NCBI GenBank assembly: GCA_022605405.1
Contig: JABYQQ010000012.1
Span: 1,509,230-1,573,229, forward strand
From: Earliella scabrosa
Lineage: Eukaryota > Basidiomycota > Agaricomycetes > Polyporales > Polyporaceae
Length of the DNA stretch: 64,000 nt
Direction of reading: 5' to 3'
In this document: piece by piece, positions 1 through 11,196 of the stretch
Numbering within the stretch: position 1 is the stretch's first letter
Layout: each line of letters begins with the position of its first letter
Notes under the pieces: generated by a model
What the model saw: the letters and a program-made list of their open reading frames with translations, nothing else
Told to the model about the DNA's origin: nothing
The model's database searches: none
Translations under genes and position numbers: made by a program

Positions 1-2
1 GG

Positions 3-935
3 ATGAGATCGACACTCATGCCACGCCTGGATGACGCGGTGAACGACCGGCGGGCGGTGACTGTCTTCTGTGATGGGTCACTACAGCCTAAGCCGCACTG
101 TCGAACAGGTGCGGCATTCCGGGCATATCGTGCAGGGCGGCTCCTGTTCAAGCGCGGCATTGCGTGTGGACGCGCCACCTCGTACGACGCCGAAATGATC
201 GCGGGAGGAATGGGCCTCGCCTTCGCCACCAAGCAGGAGTGCGAGACGATACATGTGGTCGCCGACAACGAGTCGGCGCTCCGAACGCTGCTTGATCCGG
301 GGATGCACGGACAGCAGTTGGTGTCGATCGTGGCGTGCCGCAACGTCCGCGAATGGCTGGAGAAGGACGACCGGCGACGGGTTGTCTTTCACTGGTGCCC
401 GTCCCACGAAGGTGTGGAGTGGAACGAGCTGGTGGACGAGGACGCCAAGCAAGCGGCAGGCCTCCCAACGGATCGCGACGAGTGCTCGTTGGCACACGCA
501 CAACACCTACTCGCAGTACAGCTGAAGTCAGACTGGCGCGATGAGTATCGATCATCACCGACTTACAGCGGCCGCAACTTCCTCCGACTGGCGGCCTTCG
601 ACCCGCCAAGTCATCTCTCGAGCCCGGCGCTCAAAGCGTTCGGGGACTCGAGATCGTGCATGGCACGATTCTGCCGGGCGGTCCTGGACCACGCACCAAT
701 AGGATCGTTCCGGAGCCGCTTCTTCCCCAACGAGTCGACAACCTGCCCGGAATGCAGAGTCTTCCAGGACAGGGAGCACGTGCTGCTCAAATGCAGGAAG
801 TATCGCCGCTGGTGGAACTGCCGCGGTGAGTACGAATTCCTGCAACGGGTGAGCTCTTACCGTGACGTCATCACGTTCATTATGTCGAACGAGAGCGCGT
901 TCAGCTTTGCGGACGCGCCCGAACCTCTTGATTGA
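3..935 (+). CDS. RNase H region of LINE ORF2 (partial, 5' end outside window)
   Basis: At least 310 residues, open from the window start, so the true N-terminus is missing. The RNase H fold is visible: FCDGS near residue 24 supplies the first acidic residue, AEM near 65 the glutamate, ADNES near 90 the second aspartate, and DEDAKQAA near 145 the last. In the C-terminal third a CPEC-x12-H-x4-C motif resembles the zinc knuckle that often ends fungal LINE ORF2 proteins. RNase H removes the RNA strand during reverse transcription in families that carry it. The frame runs to a stop 170 bp before the poly(A). The exact LINE clade was not determined. Confidence 0.85.
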   Translation: MRSTLMPRLDDAVNDRRAVTVFCDGSLQPKPHCRTGAAFRAYRAGRLLFKRGIACGRATSYDAEMIAGGMGLAFATKQECETIHVVADNESALRTLLDPGMHGQQLVSIVACRNVREWLEKDDRRRVVFHWCPSHEGVEWNELVDEDAKQAAGLPTDRDECSLAHAQHLLAVQLKSDWRDEYRSSPTYSGRNFLRLAAFDPPSHLSSPALKAFGDSRSCMARFCRAVLDHAPIGSFRSRFFPNESTTCPECRVFQDREHVLLKCRKYRRWWNCRGEYEFLQRVSSYRDVITFIMSNESAFSFADAPEPLD

Positions 936-1101
936 CGAGAGACTCCGGTCCTCGCTTGGCGACCATGGCGCTGCAGTGCTGACAGCGCACACGAAGCCCT
1001 TAGATGTAGGCAACATTGGCTGAGAGCACTCGCCCGCCACCGTGATACTTACCAGTAAATAGCCGCACCTGTACTCCGTACGAGCGGGATATAAAAGCGT
1101 G

Positions 1102-1105
<4 letters not shown>

Positions 1106-1135
<30 letters not shown>
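1106..1135 (+). repeat. poly(A) tail of the LINE
   Basis: Thirty consecutive A residues directly after GAATT mark the 3' end of the LINE copy. They become poly(F) in one antisense frame, which is not coding. Confidence 0.9.
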
Positions 1136-1139
<4 letters not shown>

Positions 1140-1912
1140 GTCGGCGCTTGGCGCTTATAGAGACTCAGCGAGTCAGGCTCCACTGTCGTAGCTGGAGTAT
1201 GTCTGTCTGAGCATCTCCGCTGTGCTGCGTATCTCATATGAACCTCACAACTTTCTTTCCGTGAACAGATTGCGCTGAGGACCTTGGGACACCTGGAAAA
1301 TACGATAGGCGCCCGCTGTAAGTAGTTTTTGTGACCTTCGTGTCAAGTCCTCTGCTCAAATTCGAATTCATCACGCACATGAATCCTACACGCTCAGGTG
1401 AGCCATGGGTCGGTTACGATATCTGGAAATTTTGGGTCGTCAGATAACTTCCGACCGGCGCTTCCATACTGGAGCGTTGTGCCCCAGACATCAAACAGAT
1501 ATCGGGCAAACCGATATTGGAGGGATGTCTAAGCGCCGGCTGCTAAATATCTGCTCGATGCCCAGCGCCGCCCCGGCAGATAACTTCCGACCAAATACCC
1601 AGGGCGCCCGGTGCACACCTGGGCGTGTATCTGACCATGTATAAAATGTCTGCATAGAGACCGCCCGTGAGATGCTGAAGAAACCGTTGAATTTCTCGTG
1701 TACCTTCCTGTTTGGGACTAAGACCCAAAAAGGAAGGGGGTGTGCTTTACTATAGAAGATGCTACAAACGACGCGTTGTAACATGCCAAACGTACTCGTA
1801 CACTAGCGATGCTGACATGGGCATCTGCATGTCGCGCAAGCTCAAGATCAATCGCACCCATTTACTTCTTGTAGTAACATCGACTTATAGGCCTCGCTAG
1901 CACTTGGCAGGC
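1136..1912. other. intergenic stretch with a 16-bp direct repeat
   Basis: No convincing gene. The 16-mer CAGATAACTTCCGACC occurs at 1441-1456 and again at 1577-1592 in the same orientation. A TATAAAA-like string lies near 1640, but no coding start that it would serve was found. Confidence 0.5.
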
Positions 1913-3351
1913 TCACGCCTTCGTTCCCGGAGCAGCCTTAGCAGGCCCCTGCGTCCGCCCATGCCCTCCCCGAATCACCGACCGCATCATCAGGTGCTGC
2001 CCCACAGCAGTCGCATACGCCTGCCACGCCTTGCTCCTCACCACCCGCGGCGGGCCCTCCTCCGACTCTTCGATGCGGTCCGCATACGGCCCCACCGCCC
2101 TCTTCGCGTGGTACACGCGCGCGACCTCGCCCGCGAGTGCCCACACCCAGCGCCGCGCGCGCATCGCCTGCGAGCAGTACACCTTGGCGAGGTACAGGTG
2201 CCAGTCCGCGTCCACGGGCGAGTGCTCCGCGTGCGCCATGGCGAGGCTTGCGAGCAGTTCCCCTGATGGGGATGCTTCGCCGGTGGCGGACGTCTGGAGC
2301 TTGCGCCGGACGAAGGCCTGGTATTCGACCTCGGTGGGGACTGCCCAGCCGAGGGCGAGGACGCGCTGGCGGGCGTGCGGCTGGAAGGTCGTGAGCGCGT
2401 GGTGGCGCAGGAAGCGGCAGGTGGAGAGGAGGTTGATGAAGGACTTGTCGTCTAGGTAGGGGAGGAGGGCGTGTAGGACGTCGAGGGGTTGAGTCGATAG
2501 GATGTCTGCGGTCGATGGTGGGAGGGGCGGGATCCGTCTCTTGGTTGGCTGGGAGCGGAAGTACGGGAAACTATCGTCAATAACGCATCGATTTCGACAG
2601 CGAGGAATTGTGCAGAGTAGGGGAGCAAAGGGTGAGTGTATGCGCTAGCGAAGGAGCCAGAAGTGGACGCACACGTCGGGCCTGGTTGCCGTCCAATCGA
2701 GCCCGAGCCGTTTCCATTCTGCCCAGTCGAAGATGGCTTGTCCAAGTTTCCCAGCGGGGTCCGGCGACCAGAGAGACTCGATATCGACGCGTTTTCCGCG
2801 GTCGCGGACGCGCTCGTAGCTGACGTCTCTTAATCGCCCAGCGTGGACGCCATCCATGGTGGGGCCAACGATGTGCTCGAGAAGGGCGAAGTTAATAAGG
2901 GTGTCATGGTCGTCTGACGAAAAGCCGAGCCGATGTCTGAGGAGAGTCGCGCAATGCCTGTGGAGCGCGATAAACTGTAAATTGGCAGCCACTGGTCAGC
3001 ATCACTCTACGGGCCATATTCCAGCCAGGGACGCACTGTCTTGTGGTCGACCTCCCAAGTAATAGTGATTATAATGGGACTGTTGGGGGCGGAAAACAGG
3101 TTCCCGTCTGTGCAAGGATGGAATGGCGTGTCAGGTGCTTGTTACCGGGAGGGCGAAGAGGGTCGCGAGGGCATGATTGACTTACCATTCCAGATCATGT
3201 CGATGACAAGGCCGATGACATACTTCCCTATTGCGACTGCATGGGTCATATACTCTCGCTGGTCGTCGTCAAGAGCGCCTTCGGGAATTGGACGAGGGCA
3301 AATGGATGTTTTGCTTGGAGTGAAGGGCAGGCGGCAGAGAGAGCAGGACAT
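1913..3351 (-). CDS. F-box protein with N-terminal Cys-pair
   Basis: A four-exon model from the ATG at 3351. The first exon starts with a CxxC pair (MSCSLC), includes GKYVIGLVIDMIWN and ends at a GTAAGT donor near 3183. The second and third exons run to HFWLLR near 2645 and describe a helical region rich in DVSYERV and WAEWKRLGL. The last exon has an F-box-like segment (QPLDVLHALLPYLDDKSFINLLSTC in two halves) and then a ~170-residue helical tail to the stop at 1913. F-box proteins link substrates to SCF ubiquitin ligases through Skp1, and the target is unknown. It is transcribed away from the next gene at 4050. Junctions were chosen by eye, so exon ends may move by a few codons. Confidence 0.7.
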
Positions 3352-4049
3352 GGTGGCGCAGGGGAAGAGAAAGACGGCGGGGAGTGCGCTGAAGACTGAG
3401 GAAGTGGGGTACTTATAGCCCTTGGATCGCGGCCATAAATCACAAACCAAGGATGGCAGGAGAAGGCCATACTAGGGACGACCGGGGACACATGCTCACG
3501 CCCTGCTTCGATTGTCTCTGCAGCGCTGCCAGCTCCACTGTCGATCGTTCTCAACTTCGTCGGAAGATCGCCGTGCTCCAGTGGGCGAGCTCGTCTGGTC
3601 CTTGCTTTCTCCATGGCAACGACGCGTCTGCGCGGGGACAATAGCTACATGCTCGCTGAAGCAGGCGGACAAAAGAAAGGAGCTGACATACGCGGACAAC
3701 GACCCGGCGACACGGGGCTTCAAGTTCCCATAGAACGCGTCGCGTCACGGAGCAGTGTGATATGTGACAGTCGCGCTGTCACAGTAGACGCCGGGGAACG
3801 TGATGGGGAGGCGCCGGAGGAGACGGGCAGTGCCGGACAAGATCGGTCCTCTGCATCCCAGGACCCATCGCGAACTCTCTCGCTCTCCGCTGTCCCCTCT
3901 CCGCCCATCCTCTCTCTCTCTTCTCTACCACCTCCACCTCCGCCTCCCTCGCCCTCGCCCTCTCCCTCGCGTCGCCGCCTGGGGCTTGGTCAGCAGCTCG
4001 CTGTCTGCGCATACACCCACCTCAATTCAACCTACCTCTTCCCGCATAG
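3352..4049. promoter_or_regulatory. shared divergent promoter region of two F-box genes
   Basis: About 700 bp separates two divergent starts (ATG at 3351 on -, ATG at 4050 on +). Before the + strand start is a strong pyrimidine tract (about 3908-3980, CT/CCT repeats), typical of fungal core promoters and transcription-start regions. No gene was assigned here. Confidence 0.5.
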
Positions 4050-5258
4050 ATGTCTTCTCTTTCGCTGCTCCCGCCAGAGCTCCGCGACCACATCCTCGAC
4101 TGTCTCGCCGACGACAAGCACACTCTCCGTCGCTGCGCCCTCACTACCCGCAGCTGGGTCCCCCGCGCCCAGCACAACCTCTTCCATTCCATCTACATCG
4201 ACTGGTCCAATTGTTATGCCTTCACCCGCATCCTCTCCTCCAGTCCCCACCTCGCATCTCATGTAGCCACTCTCGAGATCGAGGGCGCGTTTGGCATCTT
4301 CTCTATGGACCGTCTCCATGGTGCGACCCTCGACGCATGGCTCCGCGCAATCCCCGACTCCTTCTCGCACCAGCTCAGCAACCTAACAAAGCTCGAACTC
4401 GCTCTCATCACGATTGATGCAGAACTTGTTCGACGCGTCTTCGGTCGTCTCGCCGGCATCAGCCACCTTACGTTATGGGCCTGTGCTCTCACCAGCTTCG
4501 ACGTCTTCGTCGAGCTCCTCGCATCATATCCCCGCCTCACCCGCCTCAGCATCGCCTTCACCCAGGAGTGGGAGACGTGTGCGCCCCCCACAGCGGTCGT
4601 CCCGGAGAACGCAGTTCTCCCCCAGCTCAAGGTCGTCGAGCTCACCAGCAGCCACGACAACTTCAAGGTGCTCAAATGGCTCATTACCCAGGACCTCCAC
4701 CGCTCTATCCACACGTTCATCTGTCTCCGCGTCCCCTGGGCGAGCCTATCATCTCTCGCGCACATCCTCGCCGCGCTCTCTCCGTCCCTGCAGACGCTCC
4801 GCGTCGGCTTCGGGGACAACGCGTCCGCGGACGACCTCTCGAGCGTGAGCTGGTCGCTCCCCGTCTTCGCCTCGCTCACCGCCCTCACCGAGCTCACGCT
4901 CGACATCCACACGAACCGGCTCGCCGCGGTGCCGTACACGCTCTTCCTCATCTCCCGCCTCTCCGTGCCCGCCCTGCGCACGCTCGCGTTCGCCATCAAG
5001 TGCGGCGAGTTCGACGCGTCCGGGCACATCCCCTGGGCTCGCTTGGCGGAGGCGTCGGCGCGCGTTGCGCGGGCGACCCCTCTGGAGCGCGTCGAGGTCA
5101 GCGCCAAGGAGCGCGATGAGGAAGGCGATGGGATCACGCCGGGCGGGTTCGCGGGCAGGGGACTGCCTCGGGTCGACTTTGTCGAGATGGAGATGCGGGT
5201 CATGGAAGCGTTTGCGGCGCAGGGGCTCGAGAAGCTGGTGAGCTTCACCAGGCAGTAG
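4050..5258 (+). CDS. F-box/LRR-type protein, single exon
   Basis: An intact 402-residue frame starting MSSLSLLPPELRDHILDCL, a typical F-box helix 1 (LPPEL..xIxxxL), continuing through RRCALTTRSWVPRAQHNLF, the usual F-box end in basidiomycete proteins. The rest is leucine-rich with irregular LRR-like periods (LTKLELA, ISHLTLW, LPQLKVVEL, LQTLRVGF, LTELTLDI, ALRTLAFAI), compatible with a solenoid that binds a substrate for an SCF ubiquitin ligase. No intron is needed. The start sits after a pyrimidine-rich leader. The target is unknown. It is one of the large, fast-evolving F-box/LRR families of mushroom fungi. Confidence 0.85.
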   Translation: MSSLSLLPPELRDHILDCLADDKHTLRRCALTTRSWVPRAQHNLFHSIYIDWSNCYAFTRILSSSPHLASHVATLEIEGAFGIFSMDRLHGATLDAWLRAIPDSFSHQLSNLTKLELALITIDAELVRRVFGRLAGISHLTLWACALTSFDVFVELLASYPRLTRLSIAFTQEWETCAPPTAVVPENAVLPQLKVVELTSSHDNFKVLKWLITQDLHRSIHTFICLRVPWASLSSLAHILAALSPSLQTLRVGFGDNASADDLSSVSWSLPVFASLTALTELTLDIHTNRLAAVPYTLFLISRLSVPALRTLAFAIKCGEFDASGHIPWARLAEASARVARATPLERVEVSAKERDEEGDGITPGGFAGRGLPRVDFVEMEMRVMEAFAAQGLEKLVSFTRQ

Positions 5259-6128
5259 CTGGGCCGGAGGGGCGGTGAGCAGGAACACCAGTCCTGCGGC
5301 GGTGGCGAGTCTTGGAGGTAAGGTTGTGAGGGCGGTGTGAGTGGTACTTCCCTTGGCAAGCATACTACACATTCGTTTATTCCGTAAGTTATGTATATTC
5401 GTTTCGTTTCGTCCGTTCGCTCCCCTCGCTCCCTCTCGTCGCGCTCTTTGTTTGCTCTCGATTTGTTCTGGGACTGTTGACTTTCTTGCATATTATCCGT
5501 GTATCGCTAGGCGTCATTATTTATACGGGCTCCTGAGGGGCGGCCGTATACCGTATATATGTACTATATATTCGACTTGGACCTCCACCCTCGCCGTGTC
5601 CGCTCCCCCACGGAGACGTTTGATCTCACCGCCTTTGTGCACGTTTGCAGCTGCTATCTTCGCCGCCGTCCTACTCCAAGATCAGCAAACGCCTCTCTAC
5701 GACCGATCTGGTGCGCACAGCACCAGCGAAGGATCCGCATGATGGAATTGATCCTGTCGGGCGCGAGGCTGAGACACGATGCGGTGAGTAGTAGAGTTGG
5801 TCGCTCGCTCCCAGAACTTCGAAGTGCATACTGAGTCGAGATGGCATCTGCCAGAAACCGCTCAAGCCAAGTTCCAACAGATTCAGACGTTTCAAGATCC
5901 CGACGAACACTCTAAGATTAGAGGCTGCCAGTTTTGTACATATCGCAACTCCCTCCGCTGCTGGACGGATGATCAGTCCAATATCGCCGCGCGGAAGTAC
6001 AGCATCCAGTGTTCTTTCTCCAAGTTCCACCTCGCCTCGCGCTCGCATCTACATCTGTTTCAGCTCATCCCATCTTCCAAGTTCCATCCCGCCTCGACCA
6101 CAGTGCCCACCGCCCCGCCACCCTACCG
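5259..6128. other. intergenic region, no gene seen
   Basis: This is the 3' flank of the F-box gene and the 3' flank of the convergent aminotransferase gene. The motif TTCCAAGTTCCA appears in diverged form near 6020 and 6075. Open frames here show no coding character. Confidence 0.5.
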
Positions 6129-8161
6129 CTAGGCCGCCGTCTTCGCGCGCGCGAGGATCGTCTCCTCGACCTCCTTGCACACCGCGTTCAGCGCGCGGCC
6201 GAGGTACTCAAAGTCCGCGACCTCGTTGAACACCTGCGCGCTGCAGCGCACCCACCACGCGCCGTTGTGGAAGTAGTGCGCGGCATACGTGTTCCACTCG
6301 CCCAGGAGCTTCCCGCGCAGGAAGAGGTGGATCTCGTTCAGCGTTTCGGGCGTGTAAATCGCCCCGGGCGTTTGCTCGACGGGCAGCGGGAGCTGCACGT
6401 TTGGCTGTGCGCGGACGGAGTGGGTCAGCGGTCAACGTCCAACCTCGACAGGGAGAGGGGGAGGAGGTGGGATGCATACGCACCATGTTGAGCGTGATTT
6501 CGCCGCTGATGTCGATGTCGCGCGTGCCGACGACCTCGACGAGCTTCTTCGCGCCCTCGACGGCGATCTTGTGGCAGTAGTCGTTGATCGCCTTCTCGCC
6601 CCCGAGCCATTCGCGGAACGCGATCGCTGCCAAACCCATATTGTCAGCCAACACGCCACCGTCCAGCTACCGACCCATTAATTGTGGGTGACGCACCGGC
6701 GGGCACGGTGATGTACGGTGTCTGGTCCCCGGTCCCTGTCCCTGTGGTCGTAAGTTGTAACATGTGATGTGGGAGGGGGTTCCACCGGAAGGACGGACGT
6801 ACATTCGTGCTGCAAGACGTAGTTGGTCCCTTTCTCCTTGTACTTCGGCGAGCCCGGAGAGACGTACTCGTGCGACGTCGGGATGGACGACTTGATGATC
6901 TCTTGGTTGCTGCGAAAGTGACATTGACTCAGCCTCAGCCTCACAGGTCGACGAAGTTCGTCTGAACGAAACTTACCGACGCGGCGTGTAGAGGACCGCA
7001 CATCCGCGCTTCGCGTACAACCACTTGTGGCAGTTGGACAGCCAGAAGTCGGGCTTCGACTCGCTCAAGTTGATGTCAGGCTGCATACATACGACGAACA
7101 CCCGATCAGTCTCTCAGCTCAACCTATTCGACAGGACACAGCGGGTGAACGACTGCTCACCTCCTGGCCAATACTATGCGCCGCGTCGATAACAGTCCAC
7201 ACGCCCTCCTCGCGCGCGATGCGCACCATCTCCTGCCAGGGCATCAGCGCACCGGGGTTCGCGGTGATCGAGTCGATGACCGCCACGATCTTGTTCTTCC
7301 GCTGCGCGCGGTCGTTCGTGTGCCCCGGCGAGAGCGGGGGGACGTCCGTGAAGGCCGTGCCCGCGGCCGCGTGCGCCTGCTTGAACTCGCGCAGCTTCGT
7401 GCGGAAGATGTCGACGATCTGCGCGTGCGTGAGCGGGAAGTCGTAGTCGATCTTGAGCGCGGTCGGGCGCGGGCCCTCGGAGCGGTCGGCGAGGTACTGG
7501 ATCGTGTTCGATACCGCGCCGTAGGTCGTCGATGCTGCGGGACCCGGGCAGGGGGGTACGAGTTAGCGTTGAGAGCTGAGAGGATGCGGAGAGGGAGATG
7601 ACCTCCGATGAGCAGGTCGCCGTCGCGCCATTCGAAGTTGCGGAGGACGATGTTGAGCGCATGAGTCGCGTTCGGGACCAGGACGACTTCGTCCGTCTCT
7701 GCGCCGATGAGGTTAGCTACGGCCTCCCTACAAGCAGAGTGATGTCTGAGCGCGATGGCACGAAAGATCATGCACGTAGGGACACCTACCGAGCCTTATC
7801 GAGCAAAGGCTTGTAAATCAACCGATGGAACTTGTCAGGGTTGAACTCGGCCTTGTACGAGAGCTCGTTGACCGCGAATATCACGGGGAGGGGAAGGGAG
7901 CCATAGGAGCCTACCATATGTCGCCGTTAGTCTCGCCTAGAGCATTCACTAGAAGTTAGTTCCTTAGACCGTACCGTGATTCAGATTGACGTATTCGTCG
8001 TCGAGCGCAAAATAGTGCTTGAGCGGATGCCCGAAAGGTGGGGGCTTCTGAGTGGCATCGTAACTTTCGCCTGGACCGGGAGTAAGCTTTGGAATCGGCA
8101 TGTCTCTGACAACCTGGTCAGAACTTTGACAACATCGATGAAGATCCTCGTCCAGACGCAC
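6129..8161 (-). CDS. class-V PLP-dependent aminotransferase (isopenicillin-N-epimerase-like), copy 1
   Basis: A multi-exon gene (about eight introns) whose pieces join in order: [16 protein letters not shown], then [16 protein letters not shown], then [23 protein letters not shown], then [16 protein letters not shown] and [10 protein letters not shown], then [16 protein letters not shown], a variable segment, [16 protein letters not shown], and a C-terminal [14 protein letters not shown]. The lysine of SNCHKW is the expected Schiff-base lysine, and the Asp of IDAAH contacts the PLP nitrogen in this family. Members act as epimerases, cysteine-desulfurase-like lyases or sulfoxide lyases, so the substrate cannot be named. 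The start could be 8161 or the internal ATG at 8101. The segment after the active site is longer and different from copies 2 and 3. Confidence 0.8.
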
Positions 8162-8793
8162 TCTAAACAGCTCTAGTTTTGCTTCCGAGTCGACAGATAA
8201 CGACGATCCTGGGAACCTGCGGGTGGACTATAGCTATGCCCCACCGAAAGGCGTGTCAATTCGCTGCCGCGTTCGTAACGGTGCGAATGAACCTTCACCT
8301 CTCCAGAAATTGCGGTGAGCTGCAGTTTGAAACTGGGGTGTTCCCGCGTAGCTCACGAAAAGTACTTATGTATACGTATGTTGATGACTCAGACAATCGG
8401 TGGGCTGAGAGAGTGACTCGAGATCAAGCCCAAGGTCCGGAGCCACCTGAACTCGCACTCATGAGGTCAACATATGCAACTGGCAGCTGATCGCGCGCAA
8501 TCCCTCTATCACATGCACCGCCGATCTCACACAGGTCTACTTAATGGACTTGGACAATGATGGGGTAACGGCAGAATCGGAGGACGTTGGCATCAAGCGT
8601 CTCTCCTCGAGCTTCGAGCGCCTCCGACTCGGAGTACCTTCGCAGTACCTGTCATGGCATGTGTTCCGCTAGACGAGTGCTACACATTTTGCCGGAATAC
8701 GTAGCACAAGGCCAGAACGCAGCATGCTCACAGCCTCACACCTTCACGGCGAGCACAAGCCGCAATACCGTTGTGACATTCGAATTTTTCGGA
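8162..8793. other. intergenic spacer between aminotransferase copies 1 and 2
   Basis: About 630 bp with no gene seen. It sets the normal spacing of this tandem array, against which the ~40-kb gap between copies 2 and 3 stands out. Confidence 0.6.
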
Positions 8794-10830
8794 CTACGCA
8801 ACGTCCTTCGACAGGATCGTAGTCTCTACCTCTTTACACACGGCGATCAATGCCCTCGCCAGATATTCGAAGTCGGGCAGCTATGAGCGGCATCAGTATT
8901 ATGACCTTTCTCTCTATTCACCAGTGTGGTGATGGCGTACCTCATTGAACACTTGCGCACTGCATCGGCACCACCACGCGCCGTTGTGGAAGAAGTGCGT
9001 GGCATACGTCTTCCACTCCCTCAACAGCTTCAGCTGGAGGAGCGCGTTGATCGCTTTGATCATCTCGGGGGAGTACACCTCGCCCGTGGTCTTCTCGACA
9101 GGGAGGGGTAGCTGGACGTTGGACTGACACAAAGCAATGATTGGTGAGTACCCGACACACTGGGGACAGTAGATGGTACGCCGCTCACCATGTGTACGGT
9201 AAGTTCACCCGTATCGTCTAGAACCCTGGTGCCCAGGATCTCGGCCAGCCTCTTCGCACCGTCCAAGGCTAGCTGATGACAGTACTCATGCATCACCTGC
9301 TCACCTCCAAGCCACTCACGGAAGGCAATGCCTGTGAGTAAGCGATGGTCAGCAATGCTGCGAAGTAGAACATCATATCGAGACACATACACTGTGGGAT
9401 CAGGATATATGGCACCAGGTCGACGGTGCCGTTCACTTGTTACCGTTATCGTCAGTCTGAAATGGGACAGCGATCTATTACGCGACGAACAACTCACGCT
9501 CATGCTGCTTCACGAAGTCCACGCCGAAGTGTATGACCGGTATGGCCGACTTGATGATATGCTGATTCCTGGATCGCCTTGCCTTCAGTATTGCAAGGGA
9601 AGCTGCCTCCGAACGAATAGACGCACCGCTTCGGGACATATAGACCGGCACATCCACGCTTAGCGTACAACCACTTATGGCAGTTGGACAGCCAGAAGTC
9701 AGGTTTAGCTTCGCTCAAGTTGATGTTCGGCTAGACAGGGAGCAGACAGGGCGTTCAATGGAGACGCACAAAGCCGGTACCAGCGGAATCACAAACGTAC
9801 CTCCTGGCCGATACAGTGCGCAGCGTCGACGACAGACCACACGCCTTCCTCCCTGGCAATCCGTACCATCTCCTGCCACGGCATGAGCGCGCCGGGATTC
9901 GCAGTGATGCCGTCGATGACGACAATGATCTTGTTCTTCTTTGCGGAGACGTCTTCGGTGTACCCAGGAGACAGCTGGGGAACGTCCGTAAACTGCGTAC
10001 CCGCGTGCATCTCCTTGCACTCCCTCAGCTTGGACCGGAATATGTCGAGGATTTGCGCATGCGTGAGCGGAAACTTGTAGTCGATGTTGAACAGCGACGG
10101 CCGAGGCGGCTCCGACCGCGATGCGAGGTAGCGGGCGGTTTGCGCCATGCAATCGTACGTCGTCGACGCTGATCAGCCCGTACATGTGAGCCAAGACAAG
10201 GAGTGTCACTAAACGACTATTGTACTAGTATCACGCACCGGTAATGATGACGTCGCCTTCGCGCCACTCAAAGTTCCTCAGCACGACGTTGTATGCGTGA
10301 GACGCGTTGGGGACGAGGACGACCTCGTCGGTCTTTGCTCCAATGAGTTTCGCAACAGCCGCCCTGCAAAGCCATACATCCGTGTGAGCACACCAGGACA
10401 GATAGGCACGCGACAGAGACATACCGGGACTTGGTGAGCAAAGCTCTAGATTCCAGCCTATAGAAGTCATCTGGGTTGCGCTCAATTTCGTAGGCGAGCT
10501 TGGTCGCAGCATGGATGACGGGTAGCGGGAGCGATCCGTACGACCCTATGGACCCCGTTCACTGGGCACAGAGCGACAGAGCATACTGAAGTATAACTAC
10601 GTACCATGGTTCAGGTTGACAAAGTCGTCATCGTATGGAAAGTATGGCTTGAGCGAGTGGCCAAATGGCGGAGGCTTCTCGTTAGGGTCGTAGGTGTCGT
10701 ACCGGGTGGCGGCCAGCTGTGGGATAGGCATGATCGGGAAGGGCCTGTCACAGGAGTTAGTGTTTGCGTGGTTCGACGACGGGAGAAGTGCTTACCCGGC
10801 TTGAAACCCCTTCCCATCTTTTAGCTGCAT
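8794..10830 (-). CDS. class-V PLP-dependent aminotransferase, copy 2
   Basis: Same exon plan as copy 1. A short first exon starts at the ATG at 10830 ([10 protein letters not shown]), and splicing through GTAAGC...GACAG joins it to FPIMPIPQL. Later pieces include [76 protein letters not shown] (PLP lysine present), [27 protein letters not shown], and the terminal exon [16 protein letters not shown] ending at 8794-8796. No break was seen. Its intron sequence near 9150-9190 is nearly identical to that of copy 3 (for example CTGGGGACAGTAGATGGTAC), while copy 1 differs there, so copies 2 and 3 are the recent pair. Confidence 0.8.
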
Positions 10831-11196
10831 TTCAGCCTGTGACTCAGGCTCGCTTGCATTGACAAAATGACTCGTGTCGCGAAACAGTGGCGCCGATCTC
10901 GCATGTAGCAGATAAGCACCCGTGTTTCATAAGTATTGCCCTCCGGGCGGGTCCTGTCCACTTTGTGCCGGTACTACGCCAATTATCGGTCGCATAATGG
11001 TAGCTATGAAGTAACATACATGACAGCGTCCCACGAATAGCCGGGCTGCTACAGGGGGATAGAGCGGAATGGGAACATGAGCTTGTACGTGTCGTCACCG
11101 TTAATACCGCAGGTTGCGCATTCATCAAGGAGGACCTCTAGGTTTCCCGGCCACAGCGCGCCTCGCGGCACGTGCGCTCCTGCTGTAACATGGTAT

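Larger units (their letters stand above)
1..1135 (+). mobile_element. 3' end of a non-LTR (LINE-type) retrotransposon, cut by the window edge
   Basis: The last part of an ORF2-like protein (RNase H plus a C-terminal zinc motif) is followed by a ~170-bp 3' UTR and a perfect run of 30 A residues. This is the classic 3' terminus of a LINE inserted by target-primed reverse transcription. The reverse transcriptase and endonuclease domains would lie to the left, outside the window. A target-site duplication cannot be checked because the 5' end is missing. The uninterrupted frame and long poly(A) suggest a fairly young copy. Confidence 0.85.
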
